From assembly GCF_003144095.1 (NCBI RefSeq), contig NZ_NSKH01000018.1, forward strand, positions 1,657,790 to 1,712,172: a stretch of 54,383 bases of DNA, written 5' to 3'. The stretch comes from Streptomyces sp. ICBB 8177. GTDB taxonomy: Bacteria; Actinomycetota; Actinomycetes; Streptomycetales; Streptomycetaceae. The first letter of the stretch is position 1; the number at the start of each line of letters is the position of its first letter. The notes beneath the pieces are model-generated. The model had not been told where the DNA came from. It did no database searches and was given only the letters and a program-made list of their open reading frames with translations. Position numbers and translations under genes: made by a program. Below, in pieces: positions 8,318 through 18,230 of this stretch.

Positions 8318-11300
8318 GTGGCTAAGGTCCGGGTATACGAACTCGCCAAGGAGATGGGAGTCGAGAGCAAGGTCGTCATGGCCAAGCTCCAGGAACTCGG
8401 CGAATTCGTCCGTTCGGCGTCCTCGACGATCGAGGCGCCGGTTGTCCGCAAGTTGACAGACGCCTTGCAGACCGGTGGCGGCGGTTCCGCCTCCGGTGCT
8501 GCCAAGCCCTCGGCGCCGCGCAAGCAGGCGCCCGCCAAGCCGTCCGCGCCCACCCCGGGTGCGACGGCCCGTCCGGCTGCCCCCAAGCCGGCACCCCGTC
8601 CCGCCGCGTCCGGCCCCGCGCAGGCGCCGTCCCCGGCGGCCCCCGCCTCCGGTGGCGCAGCGCCGGGCCCGCGCCCCGCGCAGCCCGGCCCCCGGCCCGG
8701 CCCGAAGCCGGCGCCCGCGCAGCCCGCGCCGGCCGCGGAGTTCTCCTCCCCGGCCGCGAGTTCGCCGGCCCCGGCGGCTCCGGCGCAGTCCGGTCCGCGT
8801 CCCGGTGCCACTCCCGGCCCGCGCCCCACGCAGCGGCCGGGTCCCGGCCAGCGTGACGGCGGCCAGGGCCGCGGCGGCGCGCCGCGTCCCGGCGGCGACC
8901 GCGCCCCGCGTCCGGGCGGCGGCGCGCCGCGTCCGGCCGGTCCGCGTCCCGGCAACAACCCGTTCACCTCGTCCGGTTCCACCGGCATGCCGCGCCCGCA
9001 GGCCCCGGGCGGTCCCCGTCCCGGCGGCGCGCCGCGCCCCGGTGGCCAGGGCGGTCCCGGCGGTGGCCCGCGTCCGCAGGGCGCGCCGCGCCCCGGCGGT
9101 GCCCAGGGCGGCCCGCGGCCGACTCCGGGCGGCATGCCGCGTCCCGGTGGCGGCGGCCCCGGCGGCCCGCGCCCGAACCCGGGCATGATGCCGCAGCGTC
9201 CGGCGGCGGGCCCGCGTCCGGGTCCCGGCGGCGGCGGCGGTCGCGGTCCCGGCGGTGCCGGTCGCCCCGGTGGCGGTGGCGGCGGCGGTCGTCCCGGCTT
9301 CGCCGGTCGCCCCGGTGGCGGCGGCGGTGCAGGTCGTCCCGGTGGCGGTGGCGGCTTCGCCGGCCGTCCCGGTGGCGGTGGCCCCGGTGGTGGCGGCGGC
9401 TTCGGCGGTCGTCCCGGCTTCGGCGGCCGTCCCGGCGGCCCCGGTGGCCGTGGTGGCACGCAGGGCGCGTTCGGCCGTGGCCCGGGCGGTCGCCCGGCGC
9501 GCGGTCGCAAGTCGAAGCGTCAGAGGCGCCAGGAGTACGAGGCCATGCAGGCCCCGTCGGTCGGCGGCGTGATGCTGCCTCGCGGCAACGGCCAGACGGT
9601 CCGGCTGTCGCGCGGTGCGTCGCTCACCGACTTCGCGGAGAAGATCAACGCCAACCCGGCGTCCCTCGTCCAGGTGATGCTGAACCTGGGTGAGATGGTC
9701 ACCGCGACGCAGTCCGTCTCCGACGAGACGCTGCAGCTGCTCGCCGACGAGATGAACTACGTCGTCGAGATCGTCAGCCCGGAGGAGGAGGACCGCGAGC
9801 TGCTCGAGTCCTTCGACATCGAGTTCGGCGAGGACGAGGGCGGCGAGGAAGCGCTCGTCGCGCGTCCGCCGGTGGTCACCGTCATGGGTCACGTCGACCA
9901 CGGCAAGACCCGCCTGCTGGACGCGATCCGCAAGACCAACGTGGTCGCGGGCGAGGCCGGCGGCATCACCCAGCACATCGGCGCGTACCAGGTGGCGACC
10001 GAGGTGAACGGCGAGGACCGCCGCATCACCTTCATCGACACCCCCGGTCACGAGGCGTTCACCGCCATGCGTGCCCGCGGTGCCAAGTCGACCGACATCG
10101 CGATCCTGGTGGTCGCGGCGAACGACGGCGTGATGCCGCAGACCGTCGAGGCGCTCAACCACGCCAAGGCGGCCGACGTGCCGATCGTCGTCGCGGTCAA
10201 CAAGATCGACGTCGAGGGCGCCGACCCGACCAAGGTGCGCGGTCAGCTGACCGAGTACGGCCTGGTGGCCGAGGAGTACGGCGGCGACACGATGTTCGTC
10301 GACATCTCCGCCAAGCAGGGTCTGCACATCGACGACCTCCTGGAGGCCGTCATCCTCACCGCCGACGCCTCGCTCGACCTGCGGGCCAACCCGGAGCAGG
10401 ACGCGCAGGGCATCGCGATCGAGGCCCACCTCGACCGCGGTCGCGGCGCCGTGGCCACCGTGCTGGTCCAGCGCGGCACGCTGCGGGTCGGCGACACGAT
10501 GGTGGTCGGCGACGCGTACGGCCGCGTGCGGGCGATGCTCGACGACGGCGGCAACAACGTGGAGGAGGCCGGTCCTTCGACGCCGGTCCTGGTCCTCGGT
10601 CTGACCAACGTCCCCGGGGCGGGCGACAACTTCCTCGTCGTCGAGGAGGACCGCACCGCCCGCCAGATCGCGGAGAAGCGTGCCGCCCGCGAGCGGAACG
10701 CGGCGTTCGCCCGCAAGGGCATCCGCATCTCGCTGGAGGACCTGGACAAGGCCCTCAAGGCGGGCGAGGTCCAGCAGCTCAACCTCATCATCAAGGGCGA
10801 CGCGTCCGGTTCGGTCGAGGCCCTGGAGTCCTCGCTGCTCCAGCTCGACGTCGGCGACGAGGTGGACATCCGCGTCCTGCACCGCGGTGTGGGTGCGGTC
10901 ACCGAGTCCGACATCAACCTGGCGGCGGGCTCCGACGCCATCGTCATCGGCTTCAACGTCCGCGCGGAGGGCCGCGCGACGCAGATGGCCGAGCGCGAGG
11001 GCGTCGACATCCGGTACTACTCGGTGATCTACCAGGCCATCGAGGAGATCGAGGCGGCCCTGAAGGGCATGCTCAAGCCGGAGTACGAAGAGGTCGAGCT
11101 CGGTACGGCGGAGATCCGCGAGATCTTCCGCTCGTCCAAGCTGGGCAACATCGCCGGTGTGCTCATCCGCTCCGGCGAGGTGCGCCGCAACACCAAGGCC
11201 CGGCTCATCCGCGACGGCAAGGTCGTCGCGGAGAACCTCACCATCGAGGGCCTGCGTCGCTTCAAGGACGACGTCACCGAGATCCGCGAGGGTTACGAGG

Positions 11301-11386
11301 GCGGTATCAACCTCGGCAACTTCAACGACATCAAGGTCGACGACGTCATCGCGACGTACGAGATGCGCGAGAAGCCGCGCGGCTGA
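8318..11386 (+). CDS. infB: Translation initiation factor IF-2
   Basis: 1022 aa. IF2 is the GTPase that places initiator tRNA on the 30S subunit and promotes 50S joining. Order: IF2N helical domain (residues 1-50, [20 protein letters not shown]), ~330-residue disordered Pro/Ala then Gly/Arg-rich region, second IF2N (~400-480), G domain with G1 GHVDHGKT at residue 524, G3 DTPGHEAF and G4 NKID, then domains II, III and IV (fMet-tRNA binding). The length and the RPGGGG-type repeats are typical of streptomycete IF2 and rich in direct repeats at DNA level. GTG 8318 follows AAGGAG with 4-nt spacing. The unusual leader may regulate it. Confidence 0.95.
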   Translation: MAKVRVYELAKEMGVESKVVMAKLQELGEFVRSASSTIEAPVVRKLTDALQTGGGGSASGAAKPSAPRKQAPAKPSAPTPGATARPAAPKPAPRPAASGPAQAPSPAAPASGGAAPGPRPAQPGPRPGPKPAPAQPAPAAEFSSPAASSPAPAAPAQSGPRPGATPGPRPTQRPGPGQRDGGQGRGGAPRPGGDRAPRPGGGAPRPAGPRPGNNPFTSSGSTGMPRPQAPGGPRPGGAPRPGGQGGPGGGPRPQGAPRPGGAQGGPRPTPGGMPRPGGGGPGGPRPNPGMMPQRPAAGPRPGPGGGGGRGPGGAGRPGGGGGGGRPGFAGRPGGGGGAGRPGGGGGFAGRPGGGGPGGGGGFGGRPGFGGRPGGPGGRGGTQGAFGRGPGGRPARGRKSKRQRRQEYEAMQAPSVGGVMLPRGNGQTVRLSRGASLTDFAEKINANPASLVQVMLNLGEMVTATQSVSDETLQLLADEMNYVVEIVSPEEEDRELLESFDIEFGEDEGGEEALVARPPVVTVMGHVDHGKTRLLDAIRKTNVVAGEAGGITQHIGAYQVATEVNGEDRRITFIDTPGHEAFTAMRARGAKSTDIAILVVAANDGVMPQTVEALNHAKAADVPIVVAVNKIDVEGADPTKVRGQLTEYGLVAEEYGGDTMFVDISAKQGLHIDDLLEAVILTADASLDLRANPEQDAQGIAIEAHLDRGRGAVATVLVQRGTLRVGDTMVVGDAYGRVRAMLDDGGNNVEEAGPSTPVLVLGLTNVPGAGDNFLVVEEDRTARQIAEKRAARERNAAFARKGIRISLEDLDKALKAGEVQQLNLIIKGDASGSVEALESSLLQLDVGDEVDIRVLHRGVGAVTESDINLAAGSDAIVIGFNVRAEGRATQMAEREGVDIRYYSVIYQAIEEIEAALKGMLKPEYEEVELGTAEIREIFRSSKLGNIAGVLIRSGEVRRNTKARLIRDGKVVAENLTIEGLRRFKDDVTEIREGYEGGINLGNFNDIKVDDVIATYEMREKPRG

Positions 11387-11400
11387 CACGGCTGACCGGT

Positions 11401-11450
11401 CCGGCCGGGGCCCGGTCGGCGGAGATAATCCGTCGATCGGCCCCGGCCGG
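11401..11450 (+). terminator. 12-bp inverted repeat after infB
   Basis: CCGGCCGGGGCC (11401-11412) and its exact complement at 11439-11450 enclose a 26-base loop, starting 14 bases after the infB stop. No U-run. It may end or attenuate infB mRNA; a TAGTGT -10-like box at 11457-11462 just downstream could restart transcription for DUF503-rbfA-truB. Confidence 0.4.
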
Positions 11451-11551
11451 TGCCGGTAGTGTGGAAAGAGCTGATCACGTCGGCGTGCAGCCGTCACGTC
11501 AGCCGCCATCCCGTCACACGAGGCCTTCCAGATCGGCTAGATCTGCTGCCC

Positions 11552-11845
11552 ATGTACGTAGGGACTCTGTCCTTCGACCTGCTTCTCGGCGACGTCCGCT
11601 CGCTCAAGGAGAAGCGCTCCGTGATCCGTCCCATCGTGGCCGAGCTGCACCGCAGGTTCGCGGTGAGCGCCGCCGAGGTGGGGGAGCAGGAGCTGTACCG
11701 CAGGGCCACCGTCGGCCTCGCCCTGGTCTCCGGCGACCCCGGCCACCTCAGGCAGGTGCTGGAGCGCTGCGAGCGGTGGATGGCCGCGCGCCCCGAGGTG
11801 GACCTGCTCTCGGCACGGCAGCGGATCCACGGCGAAGACGACTGA
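11552..11845 (+). CDS. DUF503 family protein (YlxP-like)
   Basis: 97 aa. [59 protein letters not shown] is the full DUF503/YlxP fold, a small ferredoxin-like protein encoded next to rbfA in many Gram-positive bacteria and linked to ribosome biogenesis by context; no biochemical role is established that I know of. Start ATG 11552 is set by the conserved MYVG N-terminus; no good ribosome site is visible. 26 bases ahead of rbfA, so co-transcribed. Confidence 0.85.
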   Translation: MYVGTLSFDLLLGDVRSLKEKRSVIRPIVAELHRRFAVSAAEVGEQELYRRATVGLALVSGDPGHLRQVLERCERWMAARPEVDLLSARQRIHGEDD

Positions 11846-11871
11846 ACACCCAGGAAGAGAGAAGATCACGC

Positions 11872-12336
11872 ATGACCGACACCGCGCGGGCGCGCAAGCT
11901 GGCGGACCGCATCCGGGTCGTGGTCGCCGAGACCCTCCAGCGCCGGATCAAGGACCCGCGGCTGGGGTACGTGACGATCACCGACACGCGGGTCACCGGT
12001 GACCTGCGGGAGGCGACCGTCTTCTACACGGTCTACGGCGACGACGAGGAGCGGGCCGCCTCCGCCGCGGCGCTGGAGAGCGCCAAGGGCGTGCTGCGCT
12101 CCGAGGTCGGCCGCCAGACCGGTGTCCGGTTCACCCCGACGCTCGCCTTCGTCCTGGACGCCGTCCCCGACAACGCGCGCACCATCGACGATCTGCTGGC
12201 CAAGGCCCGGGCCGCCGACGAGCAGGTCCGTGAGACGGCCGCCGGCAAGGACTACGCGGCCGGCGCCGACCCCTACCGCAAGCCCGCCGAGGACGACGAC
12301 ACCGAGGCCGACGGCGACGCCTCGGACGACGCGTGA
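11872..12336 (+). CDS. rbfA: 30S ribosome-binding factor A
   Basis: 154 aa. A KH-like fold protein that binds the 30S subunit during 16S rRNA 5'-end maturation. [51 protein letters not shown] and [26 protein letters not shown] are diagnostic. An acidic C-terminal extension (~30 residues) follows the fold. A purine-rich GGAAGAGAG region precedes ATG 11872. Its stop overlaps the truB start by four bases (GTGA), so both are translationally coupled. Confidence 0.93.
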   Translation: MTDTARARKLADRIRVVVAETLQRRIKDPRLGYVTITDTRVTGDLREATVFYTVYGDDEERAASAAALESAKGVLRSEVGRQTGVRFTPTLAFVLDAVPDNARTIDDLLAKARAADEQVRETAAGKDYAAGADPYRKPAEDDDTEADGDASDDA

Positions 12337-13235
12337 AGCGCAAGGGCGTCGGCCCGGACGGCCTGGTCGTCGTCGACAAGCCCGCCGGGCTGACCTCCCA
12401 CACCGTGGTCTCCCGGCTGCGCCGCCTGGCCGGCACCCGCCGGGTCGGGCACGCCGGGACCCTGGACCCGATGGCGACCGGCGTGCTGGTCATCGGCGTG
12501 GAGAAGGCGACCCGGCTGCTGGGCCACCTGGCGCTCACCAGCAAGTCGTACGACGCCACGATCCGCCTCGGGCAGACCACGGTGACCGACGACGCGGAGG
12601 GCGAGGTCACCGCGACCGCGTCCGCCGCGCACGTCACCCGCGAGGCGATCGACGCGGGCATCGCAGAGCTGACCGGCGACATCCTCCAGGTGCCGTCCAA
12701 GGTCAGCGCGATCAAGGTGGACGGTCAGCGCTCGCACCGGCTGGTCCGCGCGGGCGAGGAGTTCGAGCTGGCCGCCCGTCCGGTCACGGTGTCCGCGTTC
12801 ACCGTGCACGACGTGCGCGCCGTTACCGCGCCGGACGGGACCGCGCTGCTCGACCTCGACGTGACCGTGGACTGCTCCTCCGGCACCTATGTCCGTGCCC
12901 TCGCCCGCGACCTGGGCGCGGGCCTCGGCACCGGCGGGCACCTGACCGCGCTGCGCCGCACCCGGGTCGGGCCCTACCGGCTCGACGGGGCGCGGACGCT
13001 GGAGCAGCTGGAGGAGTCGTTCTCCGTGCTGCCGCTCGGGCAGGCCGCTGCGGCCGCGTTCCCGCGCTGGGACGTGGACGAGCGCACCGCCCGGCTCCTG
13101 ACCAACGGCGTGCGGCAGAAGGCGCCGGGGCTCGGCACCGGGCCGATCGCGGTGTTCGGGCCCGAGGAGCAGTTCATCGCGCTGGTGGAGGAGAAACGCG
13201 GCGAGACCCGGATCCTCGCCGGGTTCGCCCAGTGA
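12333..13235 (+). CDS. truB: tRNA pseudouridine(55) synthase TruB
   Basis: 300 aa. Makes pseudouridine 55 in the T loop of tRNAs. [15 protein letters not shown] and [16 protein letters not shown] carry the signature with catalytic Asp45; [17 protein letters not shown] and the C-terminal RLLTNGVRQ-containing PUA-like domain complete it. Starts at GTG inside the end of rbfA (GTGA overlap). Last gene of the nusA-infB cluster; a structured 410-base gap follows. Confidence 0.94.
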   Translation: MKRKGVGPDGLVVVDKPAGLTSHTVVSRLRRLAGTRRVGHAGTLDPMATGVLVIGVEKATRLLGHLALTSKSYDATIRLGQTTVTDDAEGEVTATASAAHVTREAIDAGIAELTGDILQVPSKVSAIKVDGQRSHRLVRAGEEFELAARPVTVSAFTVHDVRAVTAPDGTALLDLDVTVDCSSGTYVRALARDLGAGLGTGGHLTALRRTRVGPYRLDGARTLEQLEESFSVLPLGQAAAAAFPRWDVDERTARLLTNGVRQKAPGLGTGPIAVFGPEEQFIALVEEKRGETRILAGFAQ

Positions 13236-13645
13236 CCGCGCGTCCGGCCCCGGCCGTCGTGAGCGGTGCGGTCGTCGTGAACGGCGCGGGCCGCCCGGCC
13301 GATTCGGCCGATCGCCCGCGCATCGCAAAAGCATCGCATGACAAAAGCGCCCGATCGTAAGTCGTACGACCGTATTCACCGGTATTCCGTTAAGCCTGGA
13401 GGATGCGGTCGTGCGCTCTGCGAAGGGCGTCTCGCGGCGGACTCACCGACTATCGCGCAGACTTCGACGATGCCCCTGTGACCAGCGGCTATCCACGTCG
13501 TGGCGGTGATTCACCCCAACGTGGCGGAAACGGGGGTGAATTCGGTCGCGGGAAGGGTCGTCCTTCCTTCACGCCCTGTCGGGAAAGGGTGTTCAGCCCT
13601 ACCGTCGAATCGCGTTTCCTGCCGATTCGACGGGGAGGTTGGTGA
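13236..13645 (+). promoter_or_regulatory. Structured 410-base leader/operator region before the trypsin-STAND gene
   Basis: I see no convincing gene here. It contains two copies of GCATCGCA (13320, 13331), the 10-base palindrome GTCGTACGAC (13361-13370), inverted repeat ATTCACCCC/GGGGTGAAT (13509-13517 and 13533-13541, 15-base spacer) and inverted repeat CCGTCGAATCG/CGATTCGACGG (13602-13612 and 13623-13633, 10-base spacer). The last touches the GGGGAGG ribosome site of the downstream gene and could hide or expose it. No clear sigma-70 promoter was identified. Confidence 0.45.
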
Positions 13646-16600
13646 ATGGCCCTCGGAGTTCCGCGCGGCGCAGGCCGGGGGAGGCCGGATCCGGACGACT
13701 CGCTGGTGCGGATCCACGATCTGGCCGGGCGAACGCGCGGCACGGGGTTCCTCATCGACACCCACGGCACGCTGCTGACCAGCCACGAGGCCGTCGACGG
13801 GCTGCCCAGGCTGGTGCTGCACGCGGCCGGTGAGCAGACCTGCCTGGCCGACGCCGCCGCCGTCACCCCGCTGCCGGGCCTGGGACTGGCGCTGGTGGCC
13901 ACCGACGGACTTCTCGCCCCGCCGCTGCCGGTCGCGCCGTACGGGCCCGCCGACCCCGACGGCCGGGTCAGGGTCCGCGCCCAGGAGTGGACCGAGGCAC
14001 GCGTCGCGGGGACCGCCCCCGGCACGTACACGGCGACCGACCGCTTCCATCTGCTGCCCGAGGTCTACGCGTTGGCCACCCGCGACGCGGGTGCGCTGCG
14101 CCCGCATTCGCTGGCCTCCGGCAGCCCGCTGATCGACGCCACCACCGGCGCGGTCGTCGCACTGCTCGCCACCGCGCTGCACGCCGAACGTCCCGCGGCC
14201 GCCTACGCGATCCCGCCACGCGGCACCGGGCCGCTGGCCGAGGCACTCGCCCGCAACGCCGCCACCGTCCCCGCCTACGGCCCGCACCTCAACCTCGCGG
14301 GCGTCCTCCACCTCACCGGCACCTGCGTCGGCTCCGCGACGGGCGCCGGGCCGCTCGGGGAGCGGTTCGAGCCCGTGCGCAGACCGGAGGCCGAGACGCA
14401 GCTGCGGCGCTTCGCCGAACCGGCCGAAGACCAGGGCCCGTCCGTGCTCGCGCTGGTCGGCGAACCCGGCTGCGGCCGCAGCACGGAACTGGCCGCCTTC
14501 GCCGCCCGCCGGGCCCACGACGCGCGTCCCGCGCCCACGGTTTGGCTGCGCGGAGCCGAACTGCGGCCTGGCGACGGGGGATTGCGGGACGCGGTGGAAC
14601 GGGCGCTGCGCGCGGCCGGGCGGATCATCGACGCGGCGACGGGCACGGCGCTGCGCGGCGGCGCGGAGAGCGTGAGCCCGGACGCGGTGGCCCGGCTCGC
14701 CCGCGGCGCCGGACGGCCCCTGCTGGTGCTGCTGGACGCCCCGGAGGAGATGCCGCCCGCGCTGGCGCACGCGTTGCCCGACTGGATCGCGGGCACCGCG
14801 CACTGGCTGCGGGACGCGGACGTGCGACTGGTCGTCGCCTGCCGCCCGGAGTTCTGGGAGCACGCGGGACGGCGCTTCCCGCCGGGCACGCTCCACGACC
14901 CGGGCACACCCGCTCGCGCCCTGCCGTCCTGCGTTCTGCTCGGCGACCTCGGACCCCGCCAGGCCGCGTCCGCCCGCGCCCGCCACGGCGTGCCGGACGA
15001 CGCGGTGGCCCCCGCCGACGCCGCGCACCCGCTCACCTTGCGGCTGCTGGGCGAGGTGCGCGCCGCCACACCCGGCCTGAGGGGTGTCCCCGACCGCGCC
15101 GACGTCTTCGCCGCCCATCTCGACCTGGTCTGCCTGCGTGTCGCGGAACGGCTCGCGTCCGACGCCACGCCCTCCACGCTGCGCCGGCTGGCCACCCGGG
15201 TCGCGGGCCAGGCGCACGAGGCGGCCCGCCGCTGCCTGGGCCCCGGCCAGGGCGAGCTGGACCGCGAGGCGTTCGAGCGGATCTTCCCCTGGCGCGGCGG
15301 CTGGGCGTCCGCGGTGCTCGGCGAGGGACTGCTGGTCCCGGCGGGCGCCGGATACCGCTTCGCGCACGAGGAGTTCGGCGACTGGCTCCAGGGCGCCCAC
15401 CTCGACCTGGACGCCGCTCTGCACGCCCTGGTGCACCGCTGGACGACCGCGCCGCGCCCCGGCCGGGAGGCCGCCGTACGCCTGCCGTCCCGTCCCGCCG
15501 CCATCGCGCCGCCGGACGGCGGACCGCCCCCGCCGCCGCCCGCGCCCGCGCTGGCCCCGGCCGAGCCGCCGCACACCCTGCCGGTGCCCCGCCACCGCAT
15601 CGGACCCGTCGCGCAGTCCCTGCTGCTCACCGCCCGCCGCGAGGGCCCCGCCTCCCTCGCGCACCGCCTGCACGCTCTCGTCTCCGCCCTGGACGCGGAC
15701 GCCCCGGAACCCACCCGGGTCGTCGCGCACGCCGCCGACCCGCGCCCCGACGCCCCCGAGGAACGCAGGTCCGACGCCACGTGGTGGGCGGCGCACCTGC
15801 TGGGGGAGGCGCTGCTGCGGGTGCCGGACGCAGAACCGTACCGGGGGGTGCTGCGTCGGCTGGCCGAACGGATCACCGTGCGGGCCGTGCCGCGCGGCGG
15901 GTTCGCCGGTCCCGAGGGGCCCCGGGTGCCGCCGGGGCTCGCCGAGTTCGGGCCGTGGTTCTGGCGGCGGCTGACGCTGAGCACCGCGACCCGGCTGGAC
16001 CTGCTGCGGCTGCTGCTGCCCGCCGACCCCCCGCCCCCGCCCAGGGACGCCGGGCCCGGGCCACGACAGGACCGGTTCATCGCCGCCGTCGACGAGGCGC
16101 TGCGCGAGGACACGGCCGCCGCGCTGCCGGTGCTGTGCCGCTGGTTCCGCGACGACCGGCCGCTGGCCGCCGCCCCCGGTGCCCGGCCGCGCCCCACGGT
16201 GGCGACCGCCGCCCAGGCCCTGCTGCACACCCACCGGCATCGCGCCCTGGACGCCCTCACCGAGGCGCTGGCCGACGCGGGCCACGCGCGCGCCGACGAA
16301 CTCCTCGGAGCGCTGGCGGAGGACGAGCCGTCCGCGGTGTGCCGTGCGGTCGAGCGCTGGGCCGGCGACGAACGGGTCGAGCGGCGGGTGGCCGCCGCCG
16401 GGCACGGACTGCGGGTCGCCCCGCACGCCCGCACCGAGGAGGACCGCGCCCGCCTGCGCCGGGCGGCGCTGGCGTTGCTGGAGGAATCGCATCCTGTGGA
16501 CGCGAGACCGGCGGGCCCCGTCGGGCAGGCCTCGGGGACCCGCGGCGCCGCACTGGCGCTGCTGGTCCGCGACCCGGTGACCCGCAACCGCCATCTGCCC

Positions 16601-17053
16601 GCCGCCGTCGAGCGCTTCGCCGCGGGCGATCCGTGCGTCCCCGCGAGCGCGCTGGCCGCCGCGCTCCCCACGCACCCAGAACCGGTGCTCGCCGCGTTCG
16701 GCCGCCGCCTGCGCGAACCGGGGCCGGGGGCGGCCGAGGTGCTGGCCGCGCTGGCCCGGGTCACCACGCCCGCGCTGGCCCGCCGCGCCGCGGCGCTGGT
16801 CGGCGGCTACGCCCGGCGCTGCCCGGAGGGCGCGGCCCACGTCGCCGCGTACCTCGACGCCCGGCTGGAGCAGGGCCCCGCGGCGCGCGCGGTGCTCTTC
16901 CCGCTGGTCGCGGGGCTGCTGCGGGCGCCGGGGCAGGAGGTGCGGCGCGCGCTCACCCCCGTACTGACGTCGGCCGGGACACCGGCGTCCCGCCCGCTGC
17001 GCAGAGAACTGCTGGGTGTGCTGCGGGCACAGGAGACCGCCGTCGGTCGCTAA
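13646..17053 (+). CDS. Trypsin-like peptidase domain fused to a STAND/NACHT-like NTPase
   Basis: 1135 aa, cytosolic (no signal peptide or membrane segment). Residues ~18-200 form a trypsin-like fold: RGTGFLIDTHGTLLTSHEAV gives His47, SLASGSPLID gives the probable nucleophile Ser158, but the expected catalytic Asp position reads GLGLALV (Gly80). Residues ~245-440 look like a STAND P-loop NTPase: GEPGCGRST (residues 272-280, Arg replacing the usual Walker A Lys), Walker B LLVLLDAPEE, and VVACRPEFWEHAG resembling the NACHT sensor-1 region. The remaining ~600 residues are Ala/Arg-rich helices, probably a repeat sensor. GGGGAGG precedes the ATG. Single-gene unit. A signal-triggered protease (defence or cell death) is inference. 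Confidence 0.65.
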   Translation: MALGVPRGAGRGRPDPDDSLVRIHDLAGRTRGTGFLIDTHGTLLTSHEAVDGLPRLVLHAAGEQTCLADAAAVTPLPGLGLALVATDGLLAPPLPVAPYGPADPDGRVRVRAQEWTEARVAGTAPGTYTATDRFHLLPEVYALATRDAGALRPHSLASGSPLIDATTGAVVALLATALHAERPAAAYAIPPRGTGPLAEALARNAATVPAYGPHLNLAGVLHLTGTCVGSATGAGPLGERFEPVRRPEAETQLRRFAEPAEDQGPSVLALVGEPGCGRSTELAAFAARRAHDARPAPTVWLRGAELRPGDGGLRDAVERALRAAGRIIDAATGTALRGGAESVSPDAVARLARGAGRPLLVLLDAPEEMPPALAHALPDWIAGTAHWLRDADVRLVVACRPEFWEHAGRRFPPGTLHDPGTPARALPSCVLLGDLGPRQAASARARHGVPDDAVAPADAAHPLTLRLLGEVRAATPGLRGVPDRADVFAAHLDLVCLRVAERLASDATPSTLRRLATRVAGQAHEAARRCLGPGQGELDREAFERIFPWRGGWASAVLGEGLLVPAGAGYRFAHEEFGDWLQGAHLDLDAALHALVHRWTTAPRPGREAAVRLPSRPAAIAPPDGGPPPPPPAPALAPAEPPHTLPVPRHRIGPVAQSLLLTARREGPASLAHRLHALVSALDADAPEPTRVVAHAADPRPDAPEERRSDATWWAAHLLGEALLRVPDAEPYRGVLRRLAERITVRAVPRGGFAGPEGPRVPPGLAEFGPWFWRRLTLSTATRLDLLRLLLPADPPPPPRDAGPGPRQDRFIAAVDEALREDTAAALPVLCRWFRDDRPLAAAPGARPRPTVATAAQALLHTHRHRALDALTEALADAGHARADELLGALAEDEPSAVCRAVERWAGDERVERRVAAAGHGLRVAPHARTEEDRARLRRAALALLEESHPVDARPAGPVGQASGTRGAALALLVRDPVTRNRHLPAAVERFAAGDPCVPASALAAALPTHPEPVLAAFGRRLREPGPGAAEVLAALARVTTPALARRAAALVGGYARRCPEGAAHVAAYLDARLEQGPAARAVLFPLVAGLLRAPGQEVRRALTPVLTSAGTPASRPLRRELLGVLRAQETAVGR

Positions 17054-17130
17054 CCCGGCGACCGGCAGCGACGGCCCCGCCCGCCGGACCCGTGCACGCC
17101 CGGCGGCGCGGACATGGCAGGCTTGGACCC

Positions 17131-17160
17131 TACCTACAGACGGGAGCTTTTCTGTAGGTA
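17131..17160 (+). promoter_or_regulatory. 10-bp inverted repeat upstream of ribF
   Basis: TACCTACAGA (17131-17140) and TCTGTAGGTA (17151-17160) pair perfectly around a 10-base loop containing CTTT, 40 bases before ribF. It may terminate the upstream gene or act as an operator or leader hairpin for ribF. It does not show the conserved core of an FMN riboswitch. Confidence 0.45.
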
Positions 17161-17199
17161 CCCAAGGACGAGAAACGGTACGGGCGAGGAGCGGTCACG

Positions 17200-18141
17200 G
17201 TGGAGCGCTGGCGGGGCTTGGAAGACGTTCCCGAGGGATGGGGGCGCAGCGTCGTCACGATCGGTTCGTACGACGGAGTGCACCGCGGACACCAGCTGAT
17301 CATCGGACGGGCGGTGGAACGCGCCCGTGAACTGGGTGTTCCCGCGGTCGTCGTCACCTTCGACCCGCACCCCAGCGAGGTCGTCCGCCCCGGCAGCCAC
17401 CCGCCGCTGCTCGCCGCGCACCACCGCCGCGCGGAACTGATGGCGGAACTCGGTGTGGACGCGCTGCTGATCCTGCCGTTCACCACCGAGTTCTCACAGC
17501 TGTCGCCGGGCGACTTCGTGCGCACGGTGCTGGTCGAGAAGCTGCACGCCCGCCTGGTCGTCGAGGGGCCGAACTTCCGCTTCGGTCACAAGGCCGCCGG
17601 TGACGTGGAGTTCCTCTCCGCGCTCGGTCTGAAGTACGACTACGGGGTCGAGGTCGTCGACCTGTTCATGCGCGGCGAGGCGGGCGGCGGCGAACCGTTC
17701 TCCTCCACCCTGACCCGGCGGCTGATCGCGGAGGGCGACGTGACCGGCGCGATGGAGATCCTCGGCCGCCCGCACCGCGTCGAGGGCGTGGTGGTGCGCG
17801 GCGCCCAGCGCGGACGCGAACTGGGCTACCCCACCGCCAACGTGGAGACCCTGCCGCACTCGGCGATCCCGGCGGACGGCGTCTACGCGGGCTGGCTCGT
17901 GGTCGCGGGCGAGCGGATGCCCGCCGCGATCTCGGTCGGCACCAACCCGACGTTCGACGGCACCGAGCGCACCGTCGAGGCGTACGCCATCGACCGCGTC
18001 GGCCTCGACCTGTACGGGCTGCACGCGGCGGTGGACTTCCATGCCTACCTGCGCGGGCAGGAGAAGTTCGACTCCATCGACGCGCTGCTGGAACGGATGG
18101 CGATCGACGTCAAGCGGGCCCGGGAACTCGTGGAGGGCTGA
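17200..18141 (+). CDS. ribF: Bifunctional riboflavin kinase/FAD synthetase
   Basis: 313 aa. Converts riboflavin to FMN and then FAD. N-terminal nucleotidyltransferase domain: VTIGSYDGVHRGHQ (GxxDGVHxGHQ nucleotide loop), VVTFDPHP, and FRFGHKAAGD. C-terminal kinase domain: GRELGYPTAN and SVGTNPTFDG, both intact. Starts at GTG 17200, with GAGGAG about 9 nt upstream; the N-terminal ERWRGLEDVPEGWGRSVVT agrees with actinobacterial homologs. Monocistronic, ending in a strong terminator shared with the convergent ATPase gene. Confidence 0.95.
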   Translation: MERWRGLEDVPEGWGRSVVTIGSYDGVHRGHQLIIGRAVERARELGVPAVVVTFDPHPSEVVRPGSHPPLLAAHHRRAELMAELGVDALLILPFTTEFSQLSPGDFVRTVLVEKLHARLVVEGPNFRFGHKAAGDVEFLSALGLKYDYGVEVVDLFMRGEAGGGEPFSSTLTRRLIAEGDVTGAMEILGRPHRVEGVVVRGAQRGRELGYPTANVETLPHSAIPADGVYAGWLVVAGERMPAAISVGTNPTFDGTERTVEAYAIDRVGLDLYGLHAAVDFHAYLRGQEKFDSIDALLERMAIDVKRARELVEG

Positions 18142-18165
18142 GCGCCCCCGGCCACGGCCTTTCCA

Positions 18166-18218
18166 GCGCGAGGGCCCGGACACCCGCTCACGTCGAGCGG
18201 GTGTCCGGGCCCTCGCGC
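18166..18218. terminator. Bidirectional terminator, 24-bp perfect stem
   Basis: Arms 18166-18189 and 18195-18218 are exactly complementary over 24 bp around the loop ACGTC. It lies between the convergent ribF and MinD-like ATPase genes, 25 bases after ribF. No U-run, as is common in streptomycetes. Confidence 0.85.
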
Positions 18219-18230
18219 CTGCGCGGTCGT

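Noticed and set aside
7757-11509. Very long open frame on the minus strand opposite infB
   Set aside because: Antisense shadow of the GC-rich infB frame; composition is Ala/Gly/Arg/Thr repeats with no domain or ribosome site.
13403-13645. 80-codon open frame in the truB to trypsin-STAND gap
   Set aside because: No recognisable motif, basic low-complexity product, and it runs through both inverted repeats and the next ribosome site; treated as leader.
17100-17199. FMN riboswitch before ribF
   Set aside because: Only a simple stem is present; the conserved multi-stem RFN core is not recognisable in the short leader.
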